15,749 nt of DNA from JAMLIN01 sp041676645 (lineage in GTDB: Bacteria; Pseudomonadota; Gammaproteobacteria; Burkholderiales; Burkholderiaceae_E): NCBI GenBank assembly GCA_041676645.1, contig JBAYRO010000077.1, positions 1-15,749 of the forward strand, given 5' to 3'. Of the stretch, positions 6,493 through 14,100 are shown piece after piece. Within the stretch, counting starts at the first letter, position 1. Each line of letters opens with the position of its first letter. The notes below the pieces were generated by a model. The model saw only the letters and a program-made list of their open reading frames with translations. It was not told the DNA's origin and did not search any database. The position numbers and the translations under genes were made by a program.

Positions 6493-7086
6493 TCAGACCC
6501 GTTCCGCCCAGTCCATGGCTTCCTCGAGCCTGTCGTCGCCCCAGAAAAGCTCGCCGTCGACGATGAACGAGGGCGATCCGAAGATCTTCAGCGCCTCGGC
6601 TCTCTCGGTCTGCTGCCTGAGGGCGTCCTTTGCTTCCGGAGTCTGCGCGCGCGCCAGCATCGCGGCGGCATCCTTGCCCAGGGTGTCCAGCGCCGCACCC
6701 AGGTTCTCGTCGGTGCCGATCAGCCTGCCTTGCGTCCAGTGCAGACGGAAAACTTCTTCGGTAAAGGCCCTGCACCAGCCTTCCGCGGCCGCGATGCAGG
6801 CGATGCGAGCCGTCGGCAGGGAGTTGATCGGGTAGGCCGAAGGCCTTTGGTATGGAACTCCGAGACGCTGGGCTCGGCGTTCGATATCCCGCCACATGTA
6901 CTCCATCTTGTTCGGATACGGCAGGAACGGCCCGTAGTCCATGCCGAGCTTCGTGAAGATGGGCAGGAGATAGAAGGGTTGCCAGTCGATCTCGATGTTC
7001 CTGGCATCCGCGAGACGGCCGATGCGGGCGACGCTCAGATACGAATAGGTGCTTCCGTACTCGAGCCAGAACTGCAGCTTCTTCAT
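6493..7086 (-). CDS. 2-hydroxychromene-2-carboxylate isomerase / DsbA-like (kappa GST) protein
   Basis: The product has 197 residues and a thioredoxin fold with helical insertion, as in HCCA isomerases (NahD) and kappa-class glutathione transferases. The N-terminal FWLEYGSTYSYLS places S12 at the glutathione-activating serine; no CxxC is present, so it is not a disulfide oxidoreductase. The C-terminal GSPSFIVDGELFWGDDRLEE (170-189) is the family signature. HCCA isomerases are glutathione-dependent and act in naphthalene-type catabolism, but many homologues lie in other contexts and no aromatic degradation genes are present here, so the substrate is open. GGGAG eight bases before the ATG supports the start. 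It is the first gene of the minus-strand group and is divergent from the cyanate operon. Confidence 0.87.
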   Translation of the reverse strand: MKKLQFWLEYGSTYSYLSVARIGRLADARNIEIDWQPFYLLPIFTKLGMDYGPFLPYPNKMEYMWRDIERRAQRLGVPYQRPSAYPINSLPTARIACIAAAEGWCRAFTEEVFRLHWTQGRLIGTDENLGAALDTLGKDAAAMLARAQTPEAKDALRQQTERAEALKIFGSPSFIVDGELFWGDDRLEEAMDWAERV

Positions 7087-7231
7087 GGCGATTCTCCCGG
7101 CTGCGTTGGGGCGGCGGATTCACGGCGGCGAGGGTGGCTCTCGATACCGGGAACTGCATTGAAGTCTGCTCCTGCCGAGGATTGCTGTCATCGTCGATGT
7201 CGATGTCGGGTCACCGATCGGGTGCGCTGGA

Positions 7232-7248
7232 CGCGCCGCAATGGTGCG
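7232..7248 (+). promoter_or_regulatory. NtrC-like enhancer site 1
   Basis: CGCGCC-GCAAT-GGTGCG fits the NtrC dyad TGCACC-N5-GGTGCA with 4/6 and 5/6 matches in the two halves. It lies about 97 bases upstream of the predicted transcription start of the cyanate operon, on the same side of the helix as site 2, whose centre is 21 bases further on. Confidence 0.55.
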
Positions 7249-7252
7249 CCGA

Positions 7253-7269
7253 TGCGCCATTGCGGTGGA
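7253..7269 (+). promoter_or_regulatory. NtrC-like enhancer site 2
   Basis: TGCGCC-ATTGC-GGTGGA fits the NtrC dyad with 5/6 matches in each half. It pairs with site 1 at two helical turns. Between them, the outer arms CGCAATGG (7237-7244) and CCATTGCG (7257-7264) form a perfect inverted repeat, which is an alternative reading as a different operator or an RNA hairpin. Confidence 0.55.
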
Positions 7270-7310
7270 GGGTGGGCGGCATGCGTCCGCAGGATGGGCG
7301 CTTTGCGGCA

Positions 7311-7326
7311 TTGGCACGCTTGCTGC
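7311..7326 (+). promoter_or_regulatory. Sigma-54 (RpoN) promoter of the cyanate operon
   Basis: TTGGCACGCTTGCTGC matches the -24/-12 consensus TTGGCACG-N4-TTGCW with one mismatch, and the invariant GG and GC have the exact ten-base spacing. The transcription start would fall near 7337, about 25 bases before the chosen start codon of the binding-protein gene. Together with the two NtrC-like dyads upstream, this indicates activation under nitrogen limitation. Confidence 0.8.
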
Positions 7327-7362
7327 TTTGGTGGTCTCGTCCCCATGACGAGGCAGAGTCCG

Positions 7363-8742
7363 ATGTCGATATTCTCGAACCCCTTCGATTCCTCGACCCG
7401 TCTGCGTTCGCGCTGCCGCTGTGGGCGCCACGCATCGCAGCAGGCGCATGACGCGCAGATGGTAGCCGCCGACGAGGTGTCGGCCGGCGCGGATGCGCGC
7501 TACGAGCGCGTGGTCGAGCAGGCGGTGATGCGCGCGCTCTTTCCCGAGGACGGGATGCGCCGTCGCTTCCTGAACGCGGTGGGCGTCGGCACGGCCGCCG
7601 CCGCGGTCTCGGCGCTCTTTCCGCTGGGCAGGGCGAGCGAAGCCTTCGCGCAGGATACCGGCAAGCTCGAGAAGACCCGGCTCGAGGTCGGCTTCATCCC
7701 GATCACCTGCGCCACACCGATCATCATGGCCCATCCGATGGGTTTCTACTCGAAGCAGGGTCTCGACGTGGAAGTGGTGAAGACCGCCGGCTGGGCGCTG
7801 ATCCGCGACAAGACGCTCAACAAGGAGTACGACGCGGCCCACATGCTCTCGCCGATGCCGCTGGCGATCTCGCTGGGCGTGGGCTCGGCCGCCACCCCCT
7901 ACACCATGCCGGCGGTCGAGAACATCAATGGCCAGGCGATCACGCTGGCGATGAAGCACAAGGACAGGCGCGATCCGAAGCAGTGGAAGGGCTTCAGGTT
8001 CGGGGTGCCCTTCGACTACTCGATGCATGCCTACCTGCTGCGCTACTACGTGGCCGAAGCGGGGCTCGACCCCGACCGGGACATCCAGATCCGCTCCGTT
8101 CCGCCGCCGGAGATGGTCGCCAACCTGCGCGCCGAGAACCTCGACGGATTCCTCGGGCCCGATCCGTTCAACCAGCGCGCGGTCTACGACGGTGTCGGCT
8201 TCATCCACCTGTTGACCAGGGAGATCTGGGACGGCCATCCCTGCTGCGCCTTCGCGGCGAGCAGGGCGTTCGTCGACGAGATGCCGAACACCTACACGGC
8301 GCTGCTCAGGGCGATCGTCGACGCGGCCGCCTATGCCCACGAGCCCGAGAACCGCAAGGAGATCGCCGCGGCGATCGCGCCGGCGAGCTACCTCAACCAG
8401 CCGGTCACCGTCGTCGAGCAGGTGCTGACCGGAACCTATGCCGATGGCCTGGGCAATGTGAAGCGGGACCCGAACCGGATCGACTTCGATCCCTTCCCCT
8501 GGCATTCGTTCGCGGTCTGGATCCTCACCCAGATGAAGCGCTGGGGCCAGATCAAGGGCGATGTCGACTACCAGAAGGTCGCTCGCGAGGTCTTCCTCGC
8601 CACCGACGCCGCGCGGCTGATGAAGGAGGCCGGCCTGACGCCGCCGGAGGAAACCTCGAAGAGCTTCTCGGTCATGGGCAAGGTCTTCGACCCCTCGGCG
8701 CCGGAGGAATACCTCAACAGCTTCGCGATCCGGAGGTCCTGA
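7363..8742 (+). CDS. cynA: Cyanate (NrtA/CmpA-family) ABC transporter substrate-binding protein, Tat-exported
   Basis: The product has 459 residues and belongs to the NrtA/CmpA/CynA periplasmic binding proteins for nitrate, bicarbonate or cyanate. A twin-arginine signal MRRRFLNAVGVG (65-76) with a hydrophobic core and AFA cleavage near residue 96 is preceded by an unusual 64-residue cytoplasmic stretch containing CRCGRH (18-23). The mature part opens LEVGFIPITCATPIIMAHPMGFY and contains the conserved NLRAENLDGFLGPDPFNQRAV region. Cyanate is inferred from cyanase in the same operon. The start at 7363 has GAGG nine bases upstream and lies downstream of the predicted sigma-54 start site; an ATG at 7345 would be almost at the RNA 5' end. 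The frame stays open far upstream, but that part is antisense to the isomerase gene and not coding. Confidence 0.88.
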   Translation: MSIFSNPFDSSTRLRSRCRCGRHASQQAHDAQMVAADEVSAGADARYERVVEQAVMRALFPEDGMRRRFLNAVGVGTAAAAVSALFPLGRASEAFAQDTGKLEKTRLEVGFIPITCATPIIMAHPMGFYSKQGLDVEVVKTAGWALIRDKTLNKEYDAAHMLSPMPLAISLGVGSAATPYTMPAVENINGQAITLAMKHKDRRDPKQWKGFRFGVPFDYSMHAYLLRYYVAEAGLDPDRDIQIRSVPPPEMVANLRAENLDGFLGPDPFNQRAVYDGVGFIHLLTREIWDGHPCCAFAASRAFVDEMPNTYTALLRAIVDAAAYAHEPENRKEIAAAIAPASYLNQPVTVVEQVLTGTYADGLGNVKRDPNRIDFDPFPWHSFAVWILTQMKRWGQIKGDVDYQKVAREVFLATDAARLMKEAGLTPPEETSKSFSVMGKVFDPSAPEEYLNSFAIRRS

Positions 8743-8745
8743 GTC

Positions 8746-9588
8746 ATGGTCGATTCATCCCGCCTTCGCGCGTTCGCCCTCTCGGCGCTGCTGTTCGTTC
8801 TCTTCATCGCGATCTGGTCCTTCGCCACCGGTTCCGGGGGTGGCGCCCAGACGGTCGACGACGAATACGCGAAGCTGGTCGGCGCCGCCGCGGCCAGCGG
8901 ACAGCAGAGCTCGCTGCCCGGTCCCGGCGAAGTCGGCTCGAAGATCGTCGAGCATCTCGCCAATCCCTTCTATGACGCCGGGCCGAACGACAAGGGCATC
9001 GGGCTGCAGCTCGCCTATTCGATCGGCCGGGTGCTGCTCGGCTTCTCCCTGGCGGCGCTGGCGGCGATACCGCTCGGCTTCCTGATCGGGATGTCGCCGC
9101 TGCTGTACCGGGCGCTCGATCCCTTCATCCAGGTGCTCAAGCCGATCTCGCCGCTGGCCTGGATGCCGCTTGCGCTCTTCACGCTGAAGGACTCCGACGT
9201 ATCGGCAGTGTTCGTCATCTTCATCTGCTCGATGTGGCCGATGCTGGTCAACACTGCCTTCGGCATCGCCTCGGTGCGGCGCGACTGGCTGAACGTGGCG
9301 CGAACGCTGGAGGTGGGGCCCTTGCGAAAGGCGTTCACCGTGATCCTTCCGGCCGCGGCGCCGACGATCCTGACCGGGATGCGGATATCGATCGGCATCG
9401 CCTGGCTGGTGATCGTCGCGGCCGAGATGCTCGTGGGGGGCACCGGCATCGGCTATTTCGTCTGGAACGAGTGGAACAACCTGTCGATCGCCAACATCGT
9501 GACCGGCATCCTCGCGATCGGCCTGGTCGGCATGATCCTCGACCAGCTGCTCGCGGGACTCGCGAAGCTGGTCACCTACGTGGAGTGA
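8746..9588 (+). CDS. cynB: Cyanate ABC transporter permease (NrtB/CynB type)
   Basis: The product is a 280-residue inner-membrane permease of the binding-protein-dependent ABC family. It has an N-terminal anchor (about 9-28), a periplasmic loop of about 60 residues, then a five-helix core. The EAA motif that contacts the ATPase is seen at LEVGPLRKAFTVILPAAAP (188-206), and DPFIQVLKPISPLAWMPLALF and MLVGGTGIGYFVWNEWNNLS are characteristic of the nitrate/bicarbonate/cyanate branch. A GGAGG ribosome site lies nine bases before the ATG, inside the end of cynA; the stop of cynA is only three bases upstream. It forms the channel of the importer with the neighbouring binding protein and ATPase. Confidence 0.9.
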   Translation: MVDSSRLRAFALSALLFVLFIAIWSFATGSGGGAQTVDDEYAKLVGAAAASGQQSSLPGPGEVGSKIVEHLANPFYDAGPNDKGIGLQLAYSIGRVLLGFSLAALAAIPLGFLIGMSPLLYRALDPFIQVLKPISPLAWMPLALFTLKDSDVSAVFVIFICSMWPMLVNTAFGIASVRRDWLNVARTLEVGPLRKAFTVILPAAAPTILTGMRISIGIAWLVIVAAEMLVGGTGIGYFVWNEWNNLSIANIVTGILAIGLVGMILDQLLAGLAKLVTYVE

Positions 9589-9592
9589 AGCG

Positions 9593-10528
9593 ATGGCATT
9601 CCTGGAGATTCAGGGCCTGCGGAAGATCTTCCGCGGCACGGGTTCGCGCCCGGACACCGTGGTGTTCGACGACATCAACTTCCGGATCGAGAAGGGTGAG
9701 TTCGTCTGCGTGATCGGTCACTCGGGCTGCGGCAAGACCACCGTTCTGAACGCGCTGGCAGGGCTGGATACCCCGTCGGGCGGCGTCATCATCATGGACG
9801 GCCGCGAAGTGTCGGGCCCCAGCCTGGATCGCGGGGTGGTCTTCCAGAACCATGCGCTCATGCCCTGGCTCACCGTGATGAGCAACGTCGCCTTCGGCGT
9901 GCGCTCGCGCTGGCCGCAGTGGTCGCGCGAGAAGGTCCGCGCGCACTGCAGGGAGTTCATCGCGATGGTTGGCCTGGCCGGCGCCGAGGACCGCAAGCCG
10001 AGTGAGCTTTCGGGCGGCATGAAGCAGCGGGTCGGCATCGCGCGGGCCTTCGCGATCCAGCCCAAGATGCTGCTGCTCGACGAACCGTTCGGCGCGCTCG
10101 ATGCGCTCACCCGTGGCACGATCCAGGACGAGTTGGTGAGGATCGTCCGCGCTACCCGACAGACGGTGTTCATGATCACGCACGACGTCGACGAGGCGAT
10201 CCTGCTGGCCGACCGGATCGTGCTGATGTCCAATGGTCCGCGGGCGGTGATCGCCGAGGTCGTCGAGAACACCATGTCGCGCGATCGCGGCCGCCACACG
10301 ATGCATCATGACCCACAGTACTATCGCATCCGCAACCATCTCATCGACTTCCTGGTCGAGCGCTCGCGCAGCTTCCAGGATCCGGATCTGCGCGCCGCGC
10401 ATGATCCGAAGCGTCCGCCCATCGTCAGGCCGGGCATCGACTCCGCCGACGCAGCCGAGTCGATCGTCGCGATCGATGAGGATGAGGACGCGATGCAGGA
10501 CCCCGTGAAGGTGGTGAGCCTGCGCTGA
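9593..10528 (+). CDS. cynD: Cyanate ABC transporter ATP-binding protein (NrtD/CynD type)
   Basis: The 311-residue ATPase carries every ABC motif: Walker A GHSGCGKT (42-49), Q-loop Q85, signature LSGGMKQ (139-145), Walker B MLLLDEP (159-165), D-loop GALD and switch H197. It energises import through the permease. GTGGAGTGAAG upstream supplies the ribosome site, and only four bases separate it from cynB. The C-terminus extends about 50 residues beyond the usual end of the ATPase, with an acidic run IDEDEDA (294-300); its role is unknown. Specificity for cyanate rests on the operon context with cyanase; the domain itself could serve nitrate or taurine-type systems. Confidence 0.9.
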   Translation: MAFLEIQGLRKIFRGTGSRPDTVVFDDINFRIEKGEFVCVIGHSGCGKTTVLNALAGLDTPSGGVIIMDGREVSGPSLDRGVVFQNHALMPWLTVMSNVAFGVRSRWPQWSREKVRAHCREFIAMVGLAGAEDRKPSELSGGMKQRVGIARAFAIQPKMLLLDEPFGALDALTRGTIQDELVRIVRATRQTVFMITHDVDEAILLADRIVLMSNGPRAVIAEVVENTMSRDRGRHTMHHDPQYYRIRNHLIDFLVERSRSFQDPDLRAAHDPKRPPIVRPGIDSADAAESIVAIDEDEDAMQDPVKVVSLR

Positions 10529-10605
10529 ACCCGCGGGCCGCGACGTGACTTCGTCGGGGCCGGTTTCCATCGAGCAACCCTTGTGTACAAAGAGAGGGAA
10601 TCACC

Positions 10606-11076
10606 ATGACGAGATCCGCAGCCGAAGCGTCGATGAAGCGTGACGACGTCACCGACCTGATCCTGTTTCGCCGCGTGAAGTTCGGCCTGAGATGGGCCGA
10701 TGTCGCGGAGAAGGTCGGTCAATCGAAGGAATGGGCGACCGCCGCCTGTCTCGGACAGATGCAGATGACGAAAGCGCAGGCCGAAGCGATCGGTACGTTG
10801 TTCGACTTGCCCGAGGATGCGGTCCTGCTCCTGCAGACCGTGCCCTGCAAGGGCTCGTTGCCGAGTGCCGTGCCGACCGACCCGCTGATCTATCGGTTGT
10901 ACGAGGTCGTCAGCGTCTACGGGACGACCATCAAGGAGCTGATCCACGAGGAGTTCGGCGACGGCATCATGAGCGCGATCGATTTCTCGATGGACATCCA
11001 GCGCGAGGCCGATCCGAAGGGCGATCGGGTGAAGCTCGTGCTGAGCGGCAAGTTTCTTCCGTACAAGTCGTACTGA
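10606..11076 (+). CDS. cynS: Cyanate hydratase (cyanase)
   Basis: The product has 156 residues, the exact length class of cyanase, a homodecamer converting cyanate and bicarbonate to ammonia and CO2 via carbamate. The N-terminal helical domain ends in DAVLLLQTVP. The C-terminal active-site domain, with TDPLIYRLYEVVSVYGTTIK and then EEFGDGIMSAIDF, supplies the catalytic residues R97, E100 and S123, equivalent to R96, E99 and S122 of Escherichia coli. AGAGAGGGA before the ATG supports the start. It follows the ATPase gene by 77 bases and is probably co-transcribed, giving uptake and breakdown of cyanate as a nitrogen source. No carbonic anhydrase gene (cynT) accompanies it in the window. Confidence 0.96.
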   Translation: MTRSAAEASMKRDDVTDLILFRRVKFGLRWADVAEKVGQSKEWATAACLGQMQMTKAQAEAIGTLFDLPEDAVLLLQTVPCKGSLPSAVPTDPLIYRLYEVVSVYGTTIKELIHEEFGDGIMSAIDFSMDIQREADPKGDRVKLVLSGKFLPYKSY

Positions 11077-11088
11077 GCGCCCCGGGGC

Positions 11089-11106
11089 CGGGCTGAGGCC
11101 AGCCCG
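11089..11106 (+). terminator. Hairpin after the cyanase gene, possible terminator
   Basis: CGGGCTG and CAGCCCG form a seven-base-pair GC-rich stem with a four-base loop twelve bases after the cyanase stop. The tail is C-rich rather than T-rich, so it would be a weak intrinsic terminator at best, or a 3'-end stabilising hairpin. Confidence 0.35.
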
Positions 11107-11172
11107 TCCCCCGCGGTGGTCTAGGCCGGCGGTCCAATTGTTCGCGGTCCTCCGCACTCCTACCGTGGGGGC

Positions 11173-14100
11173 ATGGACCGCACTCACGCCATCGCCGCTC
11201 TCCGGGCCCGTTCGCATCGGGCCCGGTTGTCCGCCATCCTGCTGGCTGCGCTCGCCATCCTGCCGATGGGGCTGGCGGCGCAGCCCTGTCCGCCTGCCGA
11301 TGGCGCCCCCGGCGCCGCCGGCGAGATCGCGTCCTGCGAGCAATCCGAGCCGGCAAGCCTGCCGCCCGACGGGCCGGCGATGGGACTGGGCAATCCGGTC
11401 GATCTCGCCACCGGCGCCAAGTACGAGCGCCGCGTCGACATCGCGCTGGCCGATACTTCCCGGCTGCCCGGGGTCGGTGGCGATGTCGCCCGGGCGCTGG
11501 CCCTGCAGCCCGGCCTGCCCTTCGTCTTCAGCCGACACTTCACGGGGGACGGCAACGACCGCGGCCTCGGGCCCGGCTGGCGACATGGTTTCGATACCCG
11601 GCTTGCCTTCCGGGGCGGCAGCCGGCCCCGCCTGCAGATCCTGCAGGCCGACGGTCGGCGCATCCGCTTCGAGCATGCGGCCGGCGGGCGCTTCGAGCCC
11701 GCGCGTCCCGTCGATGGCGTCGTCCTGGCGCTTGCCGGTGGCGGCTGGCAATGGCGCTGGCCCAACGGCAGGCGCCTCGGCTTCGATGCCGCCGGCCGGC
11801 TGCAGCGCATCGGCGCGGTCAACGGCGATCATCTCGTTCTTCGCTACGCCGGTGGCCGGCTCGCCGAGGTCCGCGATCGCGGCGGGCGTCGCCTGTCCAT
11901 GCGATGGCGGGAGGGGCGCCTCGTCGCCGTCGAAATACCGGGGTCGGGCCGGGTTGCGTTCGGCTTCGACGAAGCCGGCCGTCTCGCCTCGGCGCGGGCG
12001 CCCGACGGCGGCGTGGAACGCTACTGGTACGAGGATCCGGCCGGCCCGAATCGGCTGACCGGCGCCGGTCCGTCGCAAGGCGTCCGCAGCCGCTTCGCCT
12101 ACGACGCGGCCGGCCGTGTCGTGCGTTCGCTGGCCGCCGGGTTGGCGGCCACCGGTGAGCTTCGGCTCGACTACACCACGGACGCGCCGGGTGCGGGCGG
12201 TCGCACCCGGGTGCGGGGTCCGCGGGGCGAGGCCAGCTACGCCTGGCAGCGGGTCGGGCCCGATGGCATTGCGCGGCTGGTGGGCGCCAGCGGCACCGCC
12301 TGCCGGCGATGCCCGTCCACCGGCATGCAGTGGCAATGGGATCCACAGGGCCGGCTCGTTGCGGCCGGGGGCCTGCGCTACCGGTACGACGATTCGGGCC
12401 GGCTCATCGCCATCGAAGGAACCGGGGCGCTGCAAACCCGCCGATATCCCGGGCCCGGGCAGCCAGGGGCGAGCGTGCCGGTCGAACTGGTCCAGCCCAG
12501 CGTCGCGCCCGGGCGCCAGCGCAAGGCGCGGATCACGACCGACGCCGAGGGCCGGATCATCACGATCGATGAAGCCGGCTTCGCGCCCACGGCGCGGCCG
12601 GTGGCCCGGCATATCCGCCTGCGCTACCACCCGGCGGCAGCGCCGGACGAGCCGGTCGCCGGTCGGCTCGCCGCGATCGACCGGCTCGACCCGCGGGATC
12701 CGCGGCGAGTGCTCGCCAGCATCGAACTGCGCTACGACGCTCGCGGCTGGCTGGTCGGCACCAGCGGGCCGGGCGATGCATTCCATGAAATCCGGCGCGA
12801 TGCGATCGGCGCGCCGATTCCCGATCCGGCGCCGGGGCGCCCCGGGGAGCCCGACCTCGATCGACCAGCGGATTCGATGTCCCCTGCCGGCGATCACCGC
12901 CTCGGGCCGGCGCTGCTTCCGCCCGGCCTCGTACTCGCCAGGCACGGCGAACGAGTTCGCATCGATGCATCGGGCCGCGTTGCCCGGGAACACTACGACG
13001 ATCTCGGCCGGCTCGTGCGCCGCGACGATCCCCGGATCGGCGTGGTCGACTACAAGCACGATGCGCTCGATCGCCTGGTCGGCATCGCATGGCAGGACGG
13101 CACCCGCTGGTCGTTTCGGCACGATGCCGCCGGCCGCCCCCGCGAGATCGTCCAGGCCGGTCGCGGCGAACGCGTCGTGAGCCGGATCCGATGGCAGGGC
13201 GGGCATGCGGTTCGCATCGAGCATCCGGCGCAGTCGAGTCGGGCCGAATACGATGCCGCCGGGCGGCTGCTCGAGATCGAGCACGAGCTGCTCGGCAGCC
13301 GCCACCGGCAGTCCTTCACCCATGACGCCGCGGGGCGCCTGCTGACGAGACGGCTTCCCGACGGCAGCCGGCTGCGCCACGAGTACGATGCCCGCGGCCG
13401 CCCGATCGCCCTCCACTGGACGCCTCCCGGCGGCAGCGAGCAGCTGCTGGTCGACCAGGCGCGGTATCGGGCCGGGCGCATCACATCCTTTCGGCTCGGC
13501 GGCAGGATCGAGCAGCGGCGCGCCTTCGATGCCAGCGGCCGGCTTGCGATCCTCGCCTGGGCGGGCCGACCCGATTACCCGCGCTGGCGCTTTCATTGGC
13601 GAGGCGATGGCCGGCTCGCGGGCATCGACTCCGCCACCGACAGCCGCCGCTTCGCCTGGGATCGCCGTGGCCGCCTGCTGGTGGACGAGCGCCACGAGGC
13701 CGGTGGCGAAATCCGCAGGGAGTTCTTCGCCTGGGGGCCGGCCGGCGATCCGCTCGCCCAGCGCGATCCCGATGGCCATACCCGCCGGATCGACGTTGCA
13801 GGCGCACCCGCCGGCGCCGGCCTGCCCGCGAGGCATCGGGGCATGCGGCTGGACTACGGCTCCCAGCGGCGGATCCGCAGCATCGGCGTCGACGGCCGGA
13901 CGCTCGCCCGCCATCGCTACAACGCACTTGGAGAACGCGTCGTGCGCGAGGCAGCGGGCGAGCGCCGCGGTTATCTCTATCATCGCCGCCAGCTTCTTGC
14001 CGAAACCGACGGCGCCGGTCGGCTGCGCCGCACCTGGCTGCACTGGCAGGGCCGGGTGATCGGTTTCCTCGAGCATGCGCCCGGCGCCGCGCCGCGCCTG

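Noticed and set aside
6304..7362. Upstream extension of the binding-protein frame (812 codons in all)
   Set aside because: The extension is antisense to the isomerase-like and DUF4256 genes, runs through the sigma-54 promoter and contains no conserved sequence; the family N-terminus begins at 7363.
10581..10590. TTGTGTACAA before cyanase, containing the same TGTACA as the toxin-antitoxin leader
   Set aside because: A single six-base match is expected by chance, the dyad is imperfect and there is no second copy; no shared regulator can be claimed.
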